Origin: Verrucomicrobiota bacterium
GTDB taxonomy: Bacteria; Verrucomicrobiota; Verrucomicrobiia; Verrucomicrobiales; Akkermansiaceae
DNA: 44,159 nt
Direction of reading: 5' to 3'
Assembly: GCA_008932935.1 (NCBI GenBank)
Contig: WBXD01000002.1
Location: 1 to 44,159, forward strand
Shown: positions 26,792 through 35,385 of the stretch, in pieces
Numbering within the stretch: position 1 is the stretch's first letter
Layout of the letters: each line of letters starts with the position of its first letter
Notes under the pieces: generated by a model
The model's database searches: none
Told to the model about the DNA's origin: nothing
The model's input: only the letters and a program-made list of their open reading frames with translations
Position numbers and translations under genes: made by a program

Positions 26792-28123
26792 ATGCCTGTG
26801 AATATTGATATGCCAAAACTCTCGGATACGATGACCGAGGGCACCCTGCTCAAGTGGCACAAGAAAGTCGGAGACACCATCGAGATTGGCGACATCCTTG
26901 CCGAGATTGAAACCGACAAAGCCACCATGGAGATGGAAGCCTTCGACGACGGGATTCTCACCGATATTCTAATCCAGGAAGGCCAAAAGGCCCCCATCGG
27001 CAGCGTGCTGGCGGTACTCAATGGACTTGGCGTCGGTGCTAACAGCCCCGCAGCGAGCGCGCTAGCCAGTCCACTGCCGCCGACACCTGCAACTCCCCCA
27101 GTGTCCGTAGCAGCAGCAACCCCCGCGTCACCGCCAGTTGCATCTGGCTCGGATCGCCTCAAAGCCTCGCCGCTAGCCCGCAAGCTCGCCGAGGAATTGC
27201 ACGTCGACCTCACCAAACTAGCCGGCAGCGGCCCGGGTGGCCGCATTGTAGCTGCAGACATTGCCACGGCGGCTGCCAAAGTAAACGCGGCAGTGCCACC
27301 ATCCAGCGAGGCCACTGCCGCCGCCGCACTAACCGCCTCCATCAAAAATCGAACATTTTCAGCGCCAGTGCAACCAGTGCAACCAGTGCAGCCATCGGCA
27401 GCAGGCCAAGCGGCTGTGCCCGTATGTGGTGAGGGCGATGAAATGGTGCCGCTCAGCACGTTGCGAAAAATCATTGCCTCGCGCCTGTTGCTTTCCAAAC
27501 AGACGATCCCGCATTTCTATCTACACCTTGAAGCGGACGCTGCGGCGCTGATGGATTTGCGCAAGCTCATCAATGATCAAACCGCGCTAACCCACGGTAA
27601 CAAATACTCGCTCAACGATTTCATCTTGCTCGCCGTAGTGCGTGCCACAGCCGCAGTCCCTGCCATCAACGCTGCGTTTGCCGGTGATTCGATCATCCGG
27701 TACAAGCACATCGGCCTGTCCGTTGCCATTGCCCTTGAAGACGGCTTGGTGACGCCGGTTATCAAAAAGGCCGAGACCAAATCGTTACTCACCATTTCGC
27801 GTGAAGTGAAAGAATTGGCCAGCCGCGCCAAAGAGCGCAAACTCAGACCCGATGAATTTGACGGTGGCACCATCACCATATCCAACCTCGGCGCCTGGGG
27901 AATTGAATCCTTTGATGCCATTATTAATCCCCCTCAAGCCGCCATTGTCTCGATCGGGGCTGCTATCGAAAAACCTGTCGTCAAAGAAGGTAAAATCGTC
28001 CCCGGCCTGCGCATGAATATTGGCCTGTCCTGCGATCATCGAGTCATTGACGGCGCCGTCGGTGCGAAATTTCTTGCCGAGCTCAAACGCTTGATAGAGC
28101 ACCCAGCGATCATGCTCTTATGA
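26792..28123 (+). CDS. pdhC: Dihydrolipoamide acetyltransferase (E2) of pyruvate dehydrogenase
   Basis: A 443-residue E2 that takes the acetyl group from E1 and transfers it to CoA. It has one N-terminal lipoyl domain with the lipoylated Lys in EIETDKATMEMEA (K43), an Ala/Pro linker, a peripheral-subunit-binding domain (ASPLARKLAEELHVDLTKLAGSGPGGRIVAADI, about 124-157), a second Ala/Pro linker (with the short repeat VQPVQPVQP) and the catalytic domain ending in SCDHRVIDGAVGAKF (active-site H416). Only one lipoyl domain is present. E3 (lpd) is not in the window. No Shine-Dalgarno is visible. A pyruvate role rather than oxoglutarate is inferred from the neighbouring E1 genes. Confidence 0.94.
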   Translation: MPVNIDMPKLSDTMTEGTLLKWHKKVGDTIEIGDILAEIETDKATMEMEAFDDGILTDILIQEGQKAPIGSVLAVLNGLGVGANSPAASALASPLPPTPATPPVSVAAATPASPPVASGSDRLKASPLARKLAEELHVDLTKLAGSGPGGRIVAADIATAAAKVNAAVPPSSEATAAAALTASIKNRTFSAPVQPVQPVQPSAAGQAAVPVCGEGDEMVPLSTLRKIIASRLLLSKQTIPHFYLHLEADAAALMDLRKLINDQTALTHGNKYSLNDFILLAVVRATAAVPAINAAFAGDSIIRYKHIGLSVAIALEDGLVTPVIKKAETKSLLTISREVKELASRAKERKLRPDEFDGGTITISNLGAWGIESFDAIINPPQAAIVSIGAAIEKPVVKEGKIVPGLRMNIGLSCDHRVIDGAVGAKFLAELKRLIEHPAIMLL

Positions 28124-28165
28124 TTAAGTCTTATTTTTTGAAGCCATAAGATCATCACCGTAATA

Positions 28166-28320
28166 GTGTGAATAACCCTTGAATTGACCAGTTCCACACT
28201 TGCACCAAGCGGGTTCCACGGCAGGAATAACTTGGGAAGCGATGCGTGCAATGTCTCGATAAGTACGGTTGGCTCAAATTCAATCCCGGCATGTCCCATC
28301 AACTTCCGGGTTATTCACAC
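28166..28320. repeat. 155-bp segment bounded by perfect 13-bp inverted repeats
   Basis: GTGTGAATAACCC (28166-28178) is repeated exactly in inverted orientation at 28308-28320. The interior has further partial pairing (TTGAATTGA against TTGAATTTGA on the other strand, and CCAAG with CTTGG near 28205-28235). It fills most of the gap between pdhC and hprK. It may be a miniature element, a structured leader of hprK, or two operator sites. No target duplication was seen. Confidence 0.65.
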
Positions 28321-28398
28321 CTCCAGCACAAACTATTCGGCCTGGCCGGGCGGAATTTGAGCGTGCCGAGTCGTCTGGGATGTGCTTGAGTGCCGGCC

Positions 28399-29415
28399 AT
28401 GCCCCCACTACGCGTCAAGACGGTCGCCTCGATTTCGGTCGGTGAGTTTTTCAAGAACCATGCCGAGAAGCTCAACCTAGTCTTGCTAGGCCAGGACGTA
28501 GGCCTCGACCGGCCAATCAGCGAACCAGCGATGAACCGGCCGGGTCTGGCGCTGGCCGGGTTCTTCTCATATTTTGCCCCCAAACGGGTGCAAGTGCTGG
28601 GCAACTCGGAATTATCCTATCTAAAAAAGCTGCCCGATGCGCTGCGCTCAGACCGTTTCCGGCGGATGTGTGACCGCGACATTCCGTGCATTGTGGTGGC
28701 CCGCAGCGCGGACCTGGGCGACGACCTGCTGCAGGTAGCTAACCACCACGGCATCCCGGTATTTGGCACGTCGATGGTGACGATGAATTTCCTCAATGCC
28801 GCCACCATTCGCCTCGAGCATGATTTTGCCCCCAGTGTGACGGTCCACGGCTGCATGGTGGACATGCGCGGCATCGGCATCCTCATCATCGGCAAGAGCG
28901 GCTCGGGCAAAAGCGAAACCGCCATTGGTCTGATTGAACGCGGCGCCTCGCTGGTTGCCGACGACATGGTATCCATCAAATACGTCGGCGGCGAACTGAT
29001 GGCCACGGCGCCCGCTCTCTCCCGCGGTTACATGGAGATTCGCGGCATTGGCATCATCAACATCGCCAACCTCTACGGCCTCACCTCGATCCGGCCCGAG
29101 AAACGTCTCGACCTAGTGGTCCTGCTCAAACCCGGTGCCGACCTCAACGAGGTGGATCGCTGCGGCATGCAACAGGACACCTACGAAATCCTCGGCCAGC
29201 ACGTCGTCCAGGTTGAGGTGCCCGTCGGCCCCGGCCGCGACACCGCACGCATGGTCACCATCGCCGCCCTCGACCAGCAGCTCCGCAGCCTTGGCTACAA
29301 CATGGCAGATGAATTCAATGAGCGGCTCATCAGCCATATGTCCAGCGGCAGACCCATGCAAAGCGGGCCCCCAGCGCCACGCCGGCCCCCAACGAGCGAT
29401 AAACCGCCGGCATGA
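28399..29415 (+). CDS. hprK: HPr kinase/phosphorylase
   Basis: This bifunctional enzyme phosphorylates and dephosphorylates a serine of HPr (or a Crh/NPr-like protein). The product has 338 residues from the ATG at 28399; the GTG at 28390 directly follows an in-frame TGA, so I prefer the ATG. The N-terminal domain (about 5-130) is followed by the C-terminal kinase domain with the catalytic-site TVHG, Walker A GKSGSGKSE (about 165-173), ADDMV, and the HprK signature MEIRGIGIINI (about 212-222). In Firmicutes it drives catabolite repression; in Gram-negative phyla it is usually tied to a reduced PTS. No HPr or EI gene is in the window. It converges on asd across the 171-bp repeat array. Confidence 0.95.
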   Translation: MPPLRVKTVASISVGEFFKNHAEKLNLVLLGQDVGLDRPISEPAMNRPGLALAGFFSYFAPKRVQVLGNSELSYLKKLPDALRSDRFRRMCDRDIPCIVVARSADLGDDLLQVANHHGIPVFGTSMVTMNFLNAATIRLEHDFAPSVTVHGCMVDMRGIGILIIGKSGSGKSETAIGLIERGASLVADDMVSIKYVGGELMATAPALSRGYMEIRGIGIINIANLYGLTSIRPEKRLDLVVLLKPGADLNEVDRCGMQQDTYEILGQHVVQVEVPVGPGRDTARMVTIAALDQQLRSLGYNMADEFNERLISHMSSGRPMQSGPPAPRRPPTSDKPPA

Positions 29416-29430
29416 ACCCAGCTGGCTGAC

Positions 29431-29799
29431 GACCGCCGCCGCTCCCTTGAGTGCGGTGGCTCGCCACCGCCAGGTCACAAGCCAGCTTGCTGGCGAGTGT
29501 GGGCAGCAAGGAGCGGGGGCAGCTTGCCCCCTAGCCCATGAGACGTGCAAGGGAAAGCCCGCAATGCGGCTCCCCTTGCTCTATCCATGGCCCATGGCGG
29601 TTGGCAACCGCCGCTCCTTGAGTGCGGTGGCTCGCCACCGCCAGGCCACAAGCCAGCTTGCTGGCGAGTGTGGGCGGCAAGGAGCGGGGGCAGCTTGCCC
29701 CCTAGCCCATGAGAGGCGCAAGGGAAAGCCCGCCATGCGGCTCCCCTTGCTCTATCCATGGGCCATGGCGGTTGGCAACCGCCGCTCCTTGAGTGCGGG
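29431..29799. repeat. Tandem array, about 2.1 copies of a 171-bp unit made of palindromes
   Basis: The landmark GAGTGCGGTGG/GAGTGCGG recurs at 29449, 29620 and 29791, exactly 171 bp apart, and the full copies differ at only a few positions. Each unit holds several stem-loops: GCGGTGGC..GCCACCGC, GCCAGC..GCTGGC, GGGGCA..TGCCCC and GGCGGTT..AACCGCC. This is a REP/BIME-like layout. It fills the gap between the convergent ends of hprK and asd (29416-29863), a typical place for REP elements. Frames that cross it are products of the repeat, not genes. Confidence 0.9.
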
Positions 29800-29863
29800 T
29801 CATGGCCGTGAGACGCGGCAGCCAGTGCGATTTGCATCCACTATCTCCGAGCCTTTACCTGCG

Positions 29864-30862
29864 TCACAGCAGTTCGGCAATTTGCACGGCGTTGAGGGCG
29901 GCACCCTTGCGGACCTGGTCGCCGACAACCCACAGGTCCAGCGCGTTGTCCAGCACGAGGTTGCGGCGGATGCGCCCGACTAGGCAGGCGTCCTTGCCAG
30001 TGGTGTCCAGCGGCACCGGGAACAAGCGCTCAGCCGGATCATCTACGACCTGGATGCCGGGCTGGTCGGCGTAGGCGGCGCGGGCGGCAGCCACGTCCAC
30101 CGGGCGGGAGAATTGAGCGGTGATGGCGATGGAGTGGGAGCGATAGACCGGCACCCGCACGCAGGTGCAGGAAACCTTGAGGCCGGGCAGACCGAGGATC
30201 TTGCGGCCTTCATAGAGCATTTTCATTTCCTCCTTGGTGTAGCCGTTGTCGGTGAAAACGTCCACCTGAGGAATCACATTGAAGGCGATCTGGCGCGGAT
30301 AGACTTTGGGGGTGAAGGGCAGCCCGGCGGTAATCGCCTTCACTTGCTCTTCCAGTTCGCGGATGCCCTGCGCCCCCGAGCCTGATACCGCCTGATAACT
30401 CGACGCGATGATTGCTTCGAGGCCAAAGGCAGCGTGCAGCGGAGCCAGCGCCATGAGCGAGATGATGGTGGTGCAATTCGGGTTAGCGATGATGCCACGT
30501 GGCGGGTTTTTGGCGGCTTGCGGGTTGATTTCCGGCACCACCAGCGGCACGTCCGCATCCATCCGGAAGGCCGATGAATTATCAATGACCACTGCCCCGG
30601 CTGCCGCCGCCGACGGACCAAACTCCAACGAAATCGAGCCGCCCGCACTGAACAGGGCGATGTCCACCCCTGCAAACGAATCATGGGTGAGCTCCTCCAC
30701 CGCGATCTCCTCGCCGCGAAACGGGAAGCGTTTACCCACCGAGCGGGCGGAGGCCAGCAACGTGAGTTTGCCCACCGGAAAATTCCGCTGTTCGAGACAG
30801 AGCCGCATTTCTTCGCCGACGGCACCCGTCGCACCTACAATCGCCATGTGGGGAGGATTCAT
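29864..30862 (-). CDS. asd: Aspartate-semialdehyde dehydrogenase
   Basis: It reduces aspartyl phosphate to aspartate semialdehyde, the branch point to lysine/diaminopimelate, threonine and methionine. The product has 332 residues from the ATG at 30862, which puts the nucleotide-binding motif MAIVGATGAVGEEM at the N-terminus as usual; the frame is open further upstream, but that part is not family-like. The catalytic Cys is in NPNCTTIISL (about C130), and other signatures are SGSGAQGIRELEEQ and YTKEEMKMLYEGRKILG. It faces hprK tail-to-tail and lies downstream of the autotransporter gene, from which a terminator separates it. Other lysine or threonine genes are absent here. Confidence 0.95.
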   Translation of the reverse strand: MNPPHMAIVGATGAVGEEMRLCLEQRNFPVGKLTLLASARSVGKRFPFRGEEIAVEELTHDSFAGVDIALFSAGGSISLEFGPSAAAAGAVVIDNSSAFRMDADVPLVVPEINPQAAKNPPRGIIANPNCTTIISLMALAPLHAAFGLEAIIASSYQAVSGSGAQGIRELEEQVKAITAGLPFTPKVYPRQIAFNVIPQVDVFTDNGYTKEEMKMLYEGRKILGLPGLKVSCTCVRVPVYRSHSIAITAQFSRPVDVAAARAAYADQPGIQVVDDPAERLFPVPLDTTGKDACLVGRIRRNLVLDNALDLWVVGDQVRKGAALNAVQIAELL

Positions 30863-31042
30863 ATTGGAAAACCGGCTAGGTAGCGGCCGGGCAGGTACTG
30901 TAGCCACTTTCCGCCCACTGGCAACCGAATCGTTGTGCCACCTTGAAAAAATCCCCTAGCTCGCAGATTTTCCGTGGCTCCTTTGCTTGACGCGGCGGCC
31001 CGTCACCTCTCCCTGAGAGCGAGGGCTAGCCACCGCCTAGCC

Positions 31043-31067
31043 AAGCCAGCTTGCTGGCGAGTGTGGG
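31043..31067. repeat. Single copy of the REP-like core found in the 171-bp array
   Basis: A 25-nt sequence containing GCCAGCTTGCTGGCGAGTG is identical to 29479-29503 and 29650-29674 in the array. It is preceded by a second related stem (GGCTAGCCACCGCCTAGCC region). It lies between asd and the autotransporter gene, so the element is dispersed as well as tandem. Confidence 0.8.
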
Positions 31068-31092
31068 AGCTACAGTGGCTCGCCGCCTTAAC

Positions 31093-31128
31093 AAAAAACT
31101 CCGCGCACGGGCTGGCCGTGCGCGGAGT
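31093..31128 (-). terminator. Intrinsic terminator of the autotransporter gene
   Basis: Read on the minus strand, a perfect 13-bp stem (ACTCCGCGCACGG with its complement, 5-nt loop) is followed at once by a run of T residues. It starts about 28 bp after the autotransporter stop codon. Confidence 0.88.
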
Positions 31129-31156
31129 TGGTGTTACCCAATGGTTTGGTGATGGC

Positions 31157-33490
31157 TCAGAACGCGACTCGCAGGCCGACGTTGAGGCCGTTGTAATCGA
31201 CGCTGTCGCCACTGGTGGAATACTCACCCAGATAGCCGATATCCGCGAAGCACGAGTCGCCCAAGCCGATGACCACCCCGCCACGCAGGATGATGGCATC
31301 CGTGGCGAGGTTAATCGGTGCTTTCACGTTGAAGGAAGCTCCCTGGAACGTCGCCGTATAACCATTGCTTGTCCCATCAAACTCCCGCGCCCATTGGGCA
31401 CTGAGGTAAGGGCGCACCTTGGAACCCAGGGTGAACTCGGCACGCAGGCCCAGCAGCGTGCGCAGGCTCCGCAAGGTGTCGGAGGAATACGTCATGTTGG
31501 GCAGCGCAGCACCCGGAGCGATGGTGCCACTCAAGGTGGACTTCACCATTTCCACGCCGAGGGTAGGTCCCCAGGTGCAGAAGCTTTCTTCCATCAAGTA
31601 GGCGCCGGACAGCAAAGCTTGGAAGCTATTGCCATCGGGATTGAAGTTGAGCTCGCTGGACAGTGGTGTTCCGGCAAATGCATCGGGGGTGGTCCTGGTG
31701 GTCGTCTTGTTATGCGATCCGCCGATATAGCCATTGACCTGCCAGCCGGTGGGCGCTCCCATGCCGACATAAGCACCGTAAGCGAGAGTCTCGATGGTAG
31801 AGCTGCTGGAGAGATCGGCGTTGGCATAGGAGAGCAGGCCACCGAAATGGAAAGTGTCAACAGCGACGCCGCCTACCCCCATGGTGTAACGGCTGGAGTT
31901 GCCGGAGTGGAGGTAACTATTGGCATTATAGTTAGCCCACACATGGTTGTTGCTCGGGAACAGGCTGTCTCCCAGGTTTTGCTGTTCCACAATGCGGTGG
32001 ATTTCCCGTGCACTCACGTCTGAATAAGCCAGCGATGCTTGGAAGTCCCTTGGCGTATAGGCATTCATCACGCCGGCCACCGTGGCCGCGCTGCTGTAGT
32101 CGAGGTAGCCCAGGAAATCTGCGAGGATCGGGTTGGTCAGCGAGTTGGCCACCTGGCCGTTGAGCGCGCTGCCGAACTGTTGGCCAAAGGAGTTCAAGCC
32201 GACGACCGTATCGTAGTTGTGCGTTATTGCGACGTAGCTGTCGGTGGCGACTTGGACTGGGAACAAAACTGGATTGCCTCTGGCCACACTCAGCGACACT
32301 GTGGAGCTGGTGAAGGCTCCGTCGGCAGATGTCGCTACGAGTGGGCCGGTATCAGTGCGGCCGGCTTCAAGATAGAAACTCGCAGCGGTGGCATATTGGC
32401 CGGTGCTGGTGCCTACCACGTGGAGCACTTGCACACCGGGCTTGTTTTGGAGCGGCGCATTGATAGTGGTGGGAGATACCAAGACGGTGGCAGAACCAGA
32501 GATATTGGCATTGCCGCTGACCGTGAGCAAATCGCTCGTTTGGTTGACGGCGTTCATGTTCACCAACAAGCTCCCGCCGTTGACGGTGAGGGTGGAGATG
32601 CTGAGGTTGCCGATGGCCAACGGCGCGTTGCCGGCGGTGATCATGCCGCCGTTCTGGATAACCGTGCCGGTCCAGGTGCCGGTGCCACCCAGTGTACCAC
32701 CATTGACGGTGATGGGGGCTACCACGGTGCCATTGAGATAGAGGGCGCCGGAGTTGACCGTGACATTGGAAGTGATGTTGCCGTTGATCGTCGCCAACCC
32801 GACACCATTTTGCGTGATGGCTTCAAAGTTCGTCACAGCGCCGTTGAGGGTGGCGATGTCTCCGCTGAGCCCGTTGAAGGCGAGCGCGTCGGTGCCAGCC
32901 GCCCCGCCGTCCACATTACCGTTGACGGTACCGCCTTTGAAATTGAAGGCGTCATCGCCAGTGCCGAAATTCACCGCAAAGGAGCCAGCGGTATTAGTGC
33001 TGTTGGTGATGGTACCGGCCGTCATGGTCAGCACGTCGTTGGCGCTGCCGAAGTTCACGACACCGCTGGCAGAGGCAGGGGCGGCAGTGATGGAGCCGCT
33101 GTTGTTGACTGTACCAATCCCGCTGGTAACCGAGATCCCGTTGGTGGAGCCGGTGATGGTACCGGTATTGGTGATGGTGGCAGCCACAGACGCCAGCACG
33201 CCAACAGCGTTGCTGCTGGTCAAGCTGCCATTGTTGGTCACCGTGTAGCCGGCTGTACCGATAGTCACCACGTTGCCAACTCCAGCATTGCCGGTGAGGC
33301 CGCTGCCTGCGGGCACGGTGATCGTGTTGCCACCCACACCCGTGACAATGGCATCTTGATTGCCCAAGCCCGACCCAGGATAGGTGTAGCTTGGGGTCGT
33401 CACGGTGATGATGGCGGCGTGGGCCGTCGTGAGAGTTGCGGAGATGGCGAGAGCCCAGAGGGCGAGTTTATTGGTGTTTTTCAGTTTCAT
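31157..33490 (-). CDS. Autotransporter (type V) outer-membrane protein
   Basis: A 777-residue protein from the ATG at 33490, chosen because it begins a clean signal peptide (KLKNTNKLALWALAISATLTTAHA). The passenger (about 27-500) is rich in Gly, Thr, Asn and Val with short repeating strands such as ATITNTGTITGSTNG, GSITAAPASASG and TINGNITSNVTVNSGALYLNGTV, typical of a beta-helix. The last roughly 270 residues have alternating aromatic/hydrophobic strands (YTMGVGGVAVDTFHFGGLLSYANADL and so on) and end in VGLRVAF, a terminal Phe as expected for BAM-dependent barrels. The substrate or adhesion target is unknown. It is a monocistronic unit with its own terminator. Confidence 0.88.
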   Translation of the reverse strand: MKLKNTNKLALWALAISATLTTAHAAIITVTTPSYTYPGSGLGNQDAIVTGVGGNTITVPAGSGLTGNAGVGNVVTIGTAGYTVTNNGSLTSSNAVGVLASVAATITNTGTITGSTNGISVTSGIGTVNNSGSITAAPASASGVVNFGSANDVLTMTAGTITNSTNTAGSFAVNFGTGDDAFNFKGGTVNGNVDGGAAGTDALAFNGLSGDIATLNGAVTNFEAITQNGVGLATINGNITSNVTVNSGALYLNGTVVAPITVNGGTLGGTGTWTGTVIQNGGMITAGNAPLAIGNLSISTLTVNGGSLLVNMNAVNQTSDLLTVSGNANISGSATVLVSPTTINAPLQNKPGVQVLHVVGTSTGQYATAASFYLEAGRTDTGPLVATSADGAFTSSTVSLSVARGNPVLFPVQVATDSYVAITHNYDTVVGLNSFGQQFGSALNGQVANSLTNPILADFLGYLDYSSAATVAGVMNAYTPRDFQASLAYSDVSAREIHRIVEQQNLGDSLFPSNNHVWANYNANSYLHSGNSSRYTMGVGGVAVDTFHFGGLLSYANADLSSSSTIETLAYGAYVGMGAPTGWQVNGYIGGSHNKTTTRTTPDAFAGTPLSSELNFNPDGNSFQALLSGAYLMEESFCTWGPTLGVEMVKSTLSGTIAPGAALPNMTYSSDTLRSLRTLLGLRAEFTLGSKVRPYLSAQWAREFDGTSNGYTATFQGASFNVKAPINLATDAIILRGGVVIGLGDSCFADIGYLGEYSTSGDSVDYNGLNVGLRVAF

Positions 33491-34085
33491 CGATGATTCT
33501 GTTGGATGTGTTGATTCGTCTGGGAGAGGGGGAGGCGGCCGGAAATCTGCCGCCTGTGCGCCGTGCTTGCCGACGGCGGAGCGACGGTATGCGTTGCGCA
33601 TGTAAGGGGCTGGGCGTAGTTCATTGGAGGAAATGATTGGCGCGAAAGTTGCGCGAAAGTGGCGGGCAAGCCTAGCGACGTCAAGAAAATTGTTCAGGTA
33701 TCCAAACTTTGCCCGGCGCTTGCCACGGCTGCGGCAGGCAAGCCTGTTGACGCTTGAATACGGAGATTCAAACCGCAGATGGACCCTCTTAAACCCGAAC
33801 TCCGAAGTTAAAATCTGAAATTTGACCATGCAACCACGGAATTTACGGATTTTTTGGCTTTAGATTAGGGCACCATTTACAGCACAGCAGAAACTCCGGA
33901 CAACCCCTCTTTTAATCCGTAAAATCCGCGTAATCCGTGGTTCATCTAACCTCGAGTTTTATTGAACTGCGGTTTTCGGCTTAAACTGACCGTATTGGAG
34001 CGGCGGGCGGGAGAATGGGGGTTGTGCCGGCGAGGAGCGGGGGCTAGTTTGCGGGCGTTCCCGCGCGGCGGGAGCGAGCCCCACC
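33491..34085. other. 595-bp divergent intergenic region with repeat elements
   Basis: This lies between the starts of the autotransporter and the zinc-ribbon gene. I see no gene. It contains the inverted-arm element at 33832-33942 and, just before it (about 33750-33828), AT-richer short-period sequence of the type CTCCGAAGTTAAAATCTGAA. Promoters for both flanking genes should be here, but I could not fix one. Confidence 0.5.
33832..33942. repeat. Paired inverted element A: 20-nt and 29-nt arms of 9-nt units
   Basis: The left arm 33832-33851 reads AACCACGGAATTTACGGATT. The right arm 33914-33942, read on the minus strand, is three units: AACCACGGAT, then TACGCGGAT, then TTTACGGATT. The arms pair except that the long arm has one extra 9-nt unit. 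The spacer is 62 nt. The same plan recurs at 35386-35452. Confidence 0.85.
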
Positions 34086-34415
34086 ATGAAAACGTGCCCC
34101 TACTGCGCCGAGGAGATCCAGGATGAAGCAATTAAATGCAAGCATTGCGGCGAGTTTCTGGACGGCTCCGGCCAGGGGCGTGGCCCGGCAAAGCAAAGCG
34201 GGCCATGGTATTGCGGGCCCACGGCGATCGTGTTGTCACTCGCTACTGTTGGCCCGCTGGCCTTGCCGCTGGTCTGGATCCATCCGCGGCTCAAGCCGCT
34301 ATGGAAAGTGGCCATCAGCGTGCTGGTGTTGCTGCTGAGTTGGTACTTGGTGCAGGCCACCCTCGAATACGTCAAACTCTTCAAAGAGGCGGCTAAAATG
34401 CTCGATTTTAAATGA
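34086..34415 (+). CDS. Small zinc-ribbon membrane protein
   Basis: A 109-residue protein. The N-terminus carries a zinc ribbon: CPYC (4-7) and CKHC (18-21) separated by EEIQDEAIK, a pattern common in small bacterial proteins. Two hydrophobic helices follow (about 46-63 and 73-90), so the ribbon should face the cytoplasm and the protein sits in the inner membrane. Function is unknown; such proteins are often annotated only by the zinc ribbon. It stands alone between intergenic regions rich in repeats. Confidence 0.75.
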   Translation: MKTCPYCAEEIQDEAIKCKHCGEFLDGSGQGRGPAKQSGPWYCGPTAIVLSLATVGPLALPLVWIHPRLKPLWKVAISVLVLLLSWYLVQATLEYVKLFKEAAKMLDFK

Positions 34416-34871
34416 CCTCGCCGCCAATGCCGATGCCGACCATCATTTCGAGCGTCACGAGCCATTTGCAATAGCCCCCCCCGCTGCCCGGCCCCGGCTC
34501 ATCGAGCCCGTCGGCGGCCGGCTTGCGGATCTTTATCACTTGTTATTCTGGCTATGGTCACCTCAGCGGCACCCCGATGCAGACGGCCAGCGGGTCGTAC
34601 GCTTGGGGCTCCACGCCCCTGTCCTCTGGCCTTGATTGCCCCCCCCAACCCCTGCCCCACGCCTGGCGTGATTGCCCACACCACCTGGTGGATGCTGCAG
34701 CCTCGCGGCCCGCAGCAAATCGGCTGCAAATCGCCAAATGGCCCGCGATCCTGCGGCGAGAGCACCCGGGATGGGCTGGTTCCACAAGAAGCTCGGTGGC
34801 GCTCTCTACTCGGTTAGGACATTCTGATGTCCGTACGGACATCAGAATGTCCTAGCAAAATGCAATTTCTG
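34416..34871. other. 456-bp gap without a convincing gene
   Basis: Frames on both strands here are Pro/Arg/Ser-rich and match no family I know. A stem GGGGC..GCCCC lies near 34606-34620. The right end holds the 40-bp perfect palindrome annotated separately. Confidence 0.45.
34815..34854. repeat. Perfect 40-bp palindrome
   Basis: Each half is TAGGACATTCTGATGTCCGT. The sequence can also be read as GGACATTCTGATGTCC, a GTAC centre, then its inverted copy. Each 16-mer is itself an inverted repeat (GGACAT..ATGTCC). There is no loop and no T tract, so it is not a standard terminator. It lies 17 bp beyond the stop codon of the release-factor-like gene. Confidence 0.95.
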
Positions 34872-35282
34872 TCATTCCGAGGTGGGCTGTCGGCGCAGGG
34901 TTTTTTTATTGGAAAGAAGACGTTTGTCGGCCACTGAGCGTTGTTTGGAGCGGCGCGAGCGCCGGCGCTTCTGGCGGCGGATTTTTTCCATTTCCTGGAC
35001 CCGCTCCGATTCCTTGCCGTCGCGCACCGCTTCCAATTCCTCGCAGAGTTCGCGGCGGGCGAGAAAGCGGTTCATTTCGCGCGAGCGGGCCGCTTGACAC
35101 TTGACGCTCAAGCCGCTGGGCAGGTGTTTGAGAAACACACAACTGGAGGTCTTGTTAATCTTCTGCCCGCCAGCCCCCGAGCCCCTGACAAATTTCTCGG
35201 TCAGTGTTTCGTCAGTGATGCCCAGCGCCAGCATGCGCTGCTCAAGCTCGGTGAGCTTTTGCGTGGAGATGGGGTCGGACAT
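34872..35282 (-). CDS. Release-factor-like ribosome rescue protein (ArfB/MTRFR type)
   Basis: A 136-residue protein with the catalytic GGQ motif of peptide release factors in [18 protein letters not shown] (GGQ at 38-40) and a Lys/Arg-rich C-terminal tail ([24 protein letters not shown]). It lacks the codon-recognition domains of RF1 and RF2. This plan matches ArfB/YaeJ and mitochondrial MTRFR, which hydrolyse peptidyl-tRNA on stalled ribosomes, the basic tail entering the empty mRNA channel. MTRFR-like is perhaps nearer than ArfB given the short N-terminus. It is monocistronic on the minus strand. Confidence 0.85.
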   Translation of the reverse strand: MSDPISTQKLTELEQRMLALGITDETLTEKFVRGSGAGGQKINKTSSCVFLKHLPSGLSVKCQAARSREMNRFLARRELCEELEAVRDGKESERVQEMEKIRRQKRRRSRRSKQRSVADKRLLSNKKTLRRQPTSE

Positions 35283-35385
35283 GGAACGACGGCGGGCTGC
35301 GGTGCCAGCACTCGTGGCAAAAAGAAGTCATGGCCTAACACCACTTTTCAAAATTGATGCGACAGTAGGAGTGGTATGAAAAATA

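Noticed and set aside
29135-29983. Long plus-strand frame with two near-identical Ala/Arg-rich segments
   Set aside because: It starts inside hprK out of frame and runs through the 171-bp repeat array; the internal repetition comes from the array.
33491-33829. 113-residue N-terminal extension of the autotransporter
   Set aside because: The signal peptide begins at the ATG at 33490; the upstream residues are basic, unstructured and overlap repeat sequence.
34815-34854. Palindrome as a Rho-independent terminator of the release-factor-like gene
   Set aside because: It has no loop and no T tract on either strand.
34523-34855. 110-codon plus-strand frame and several minus-strand frames in the same gap
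   Set aside because: Pro/Ser/Arg-rich composition, no family match, and the plus frame ends inside the 40-bp palindrome.
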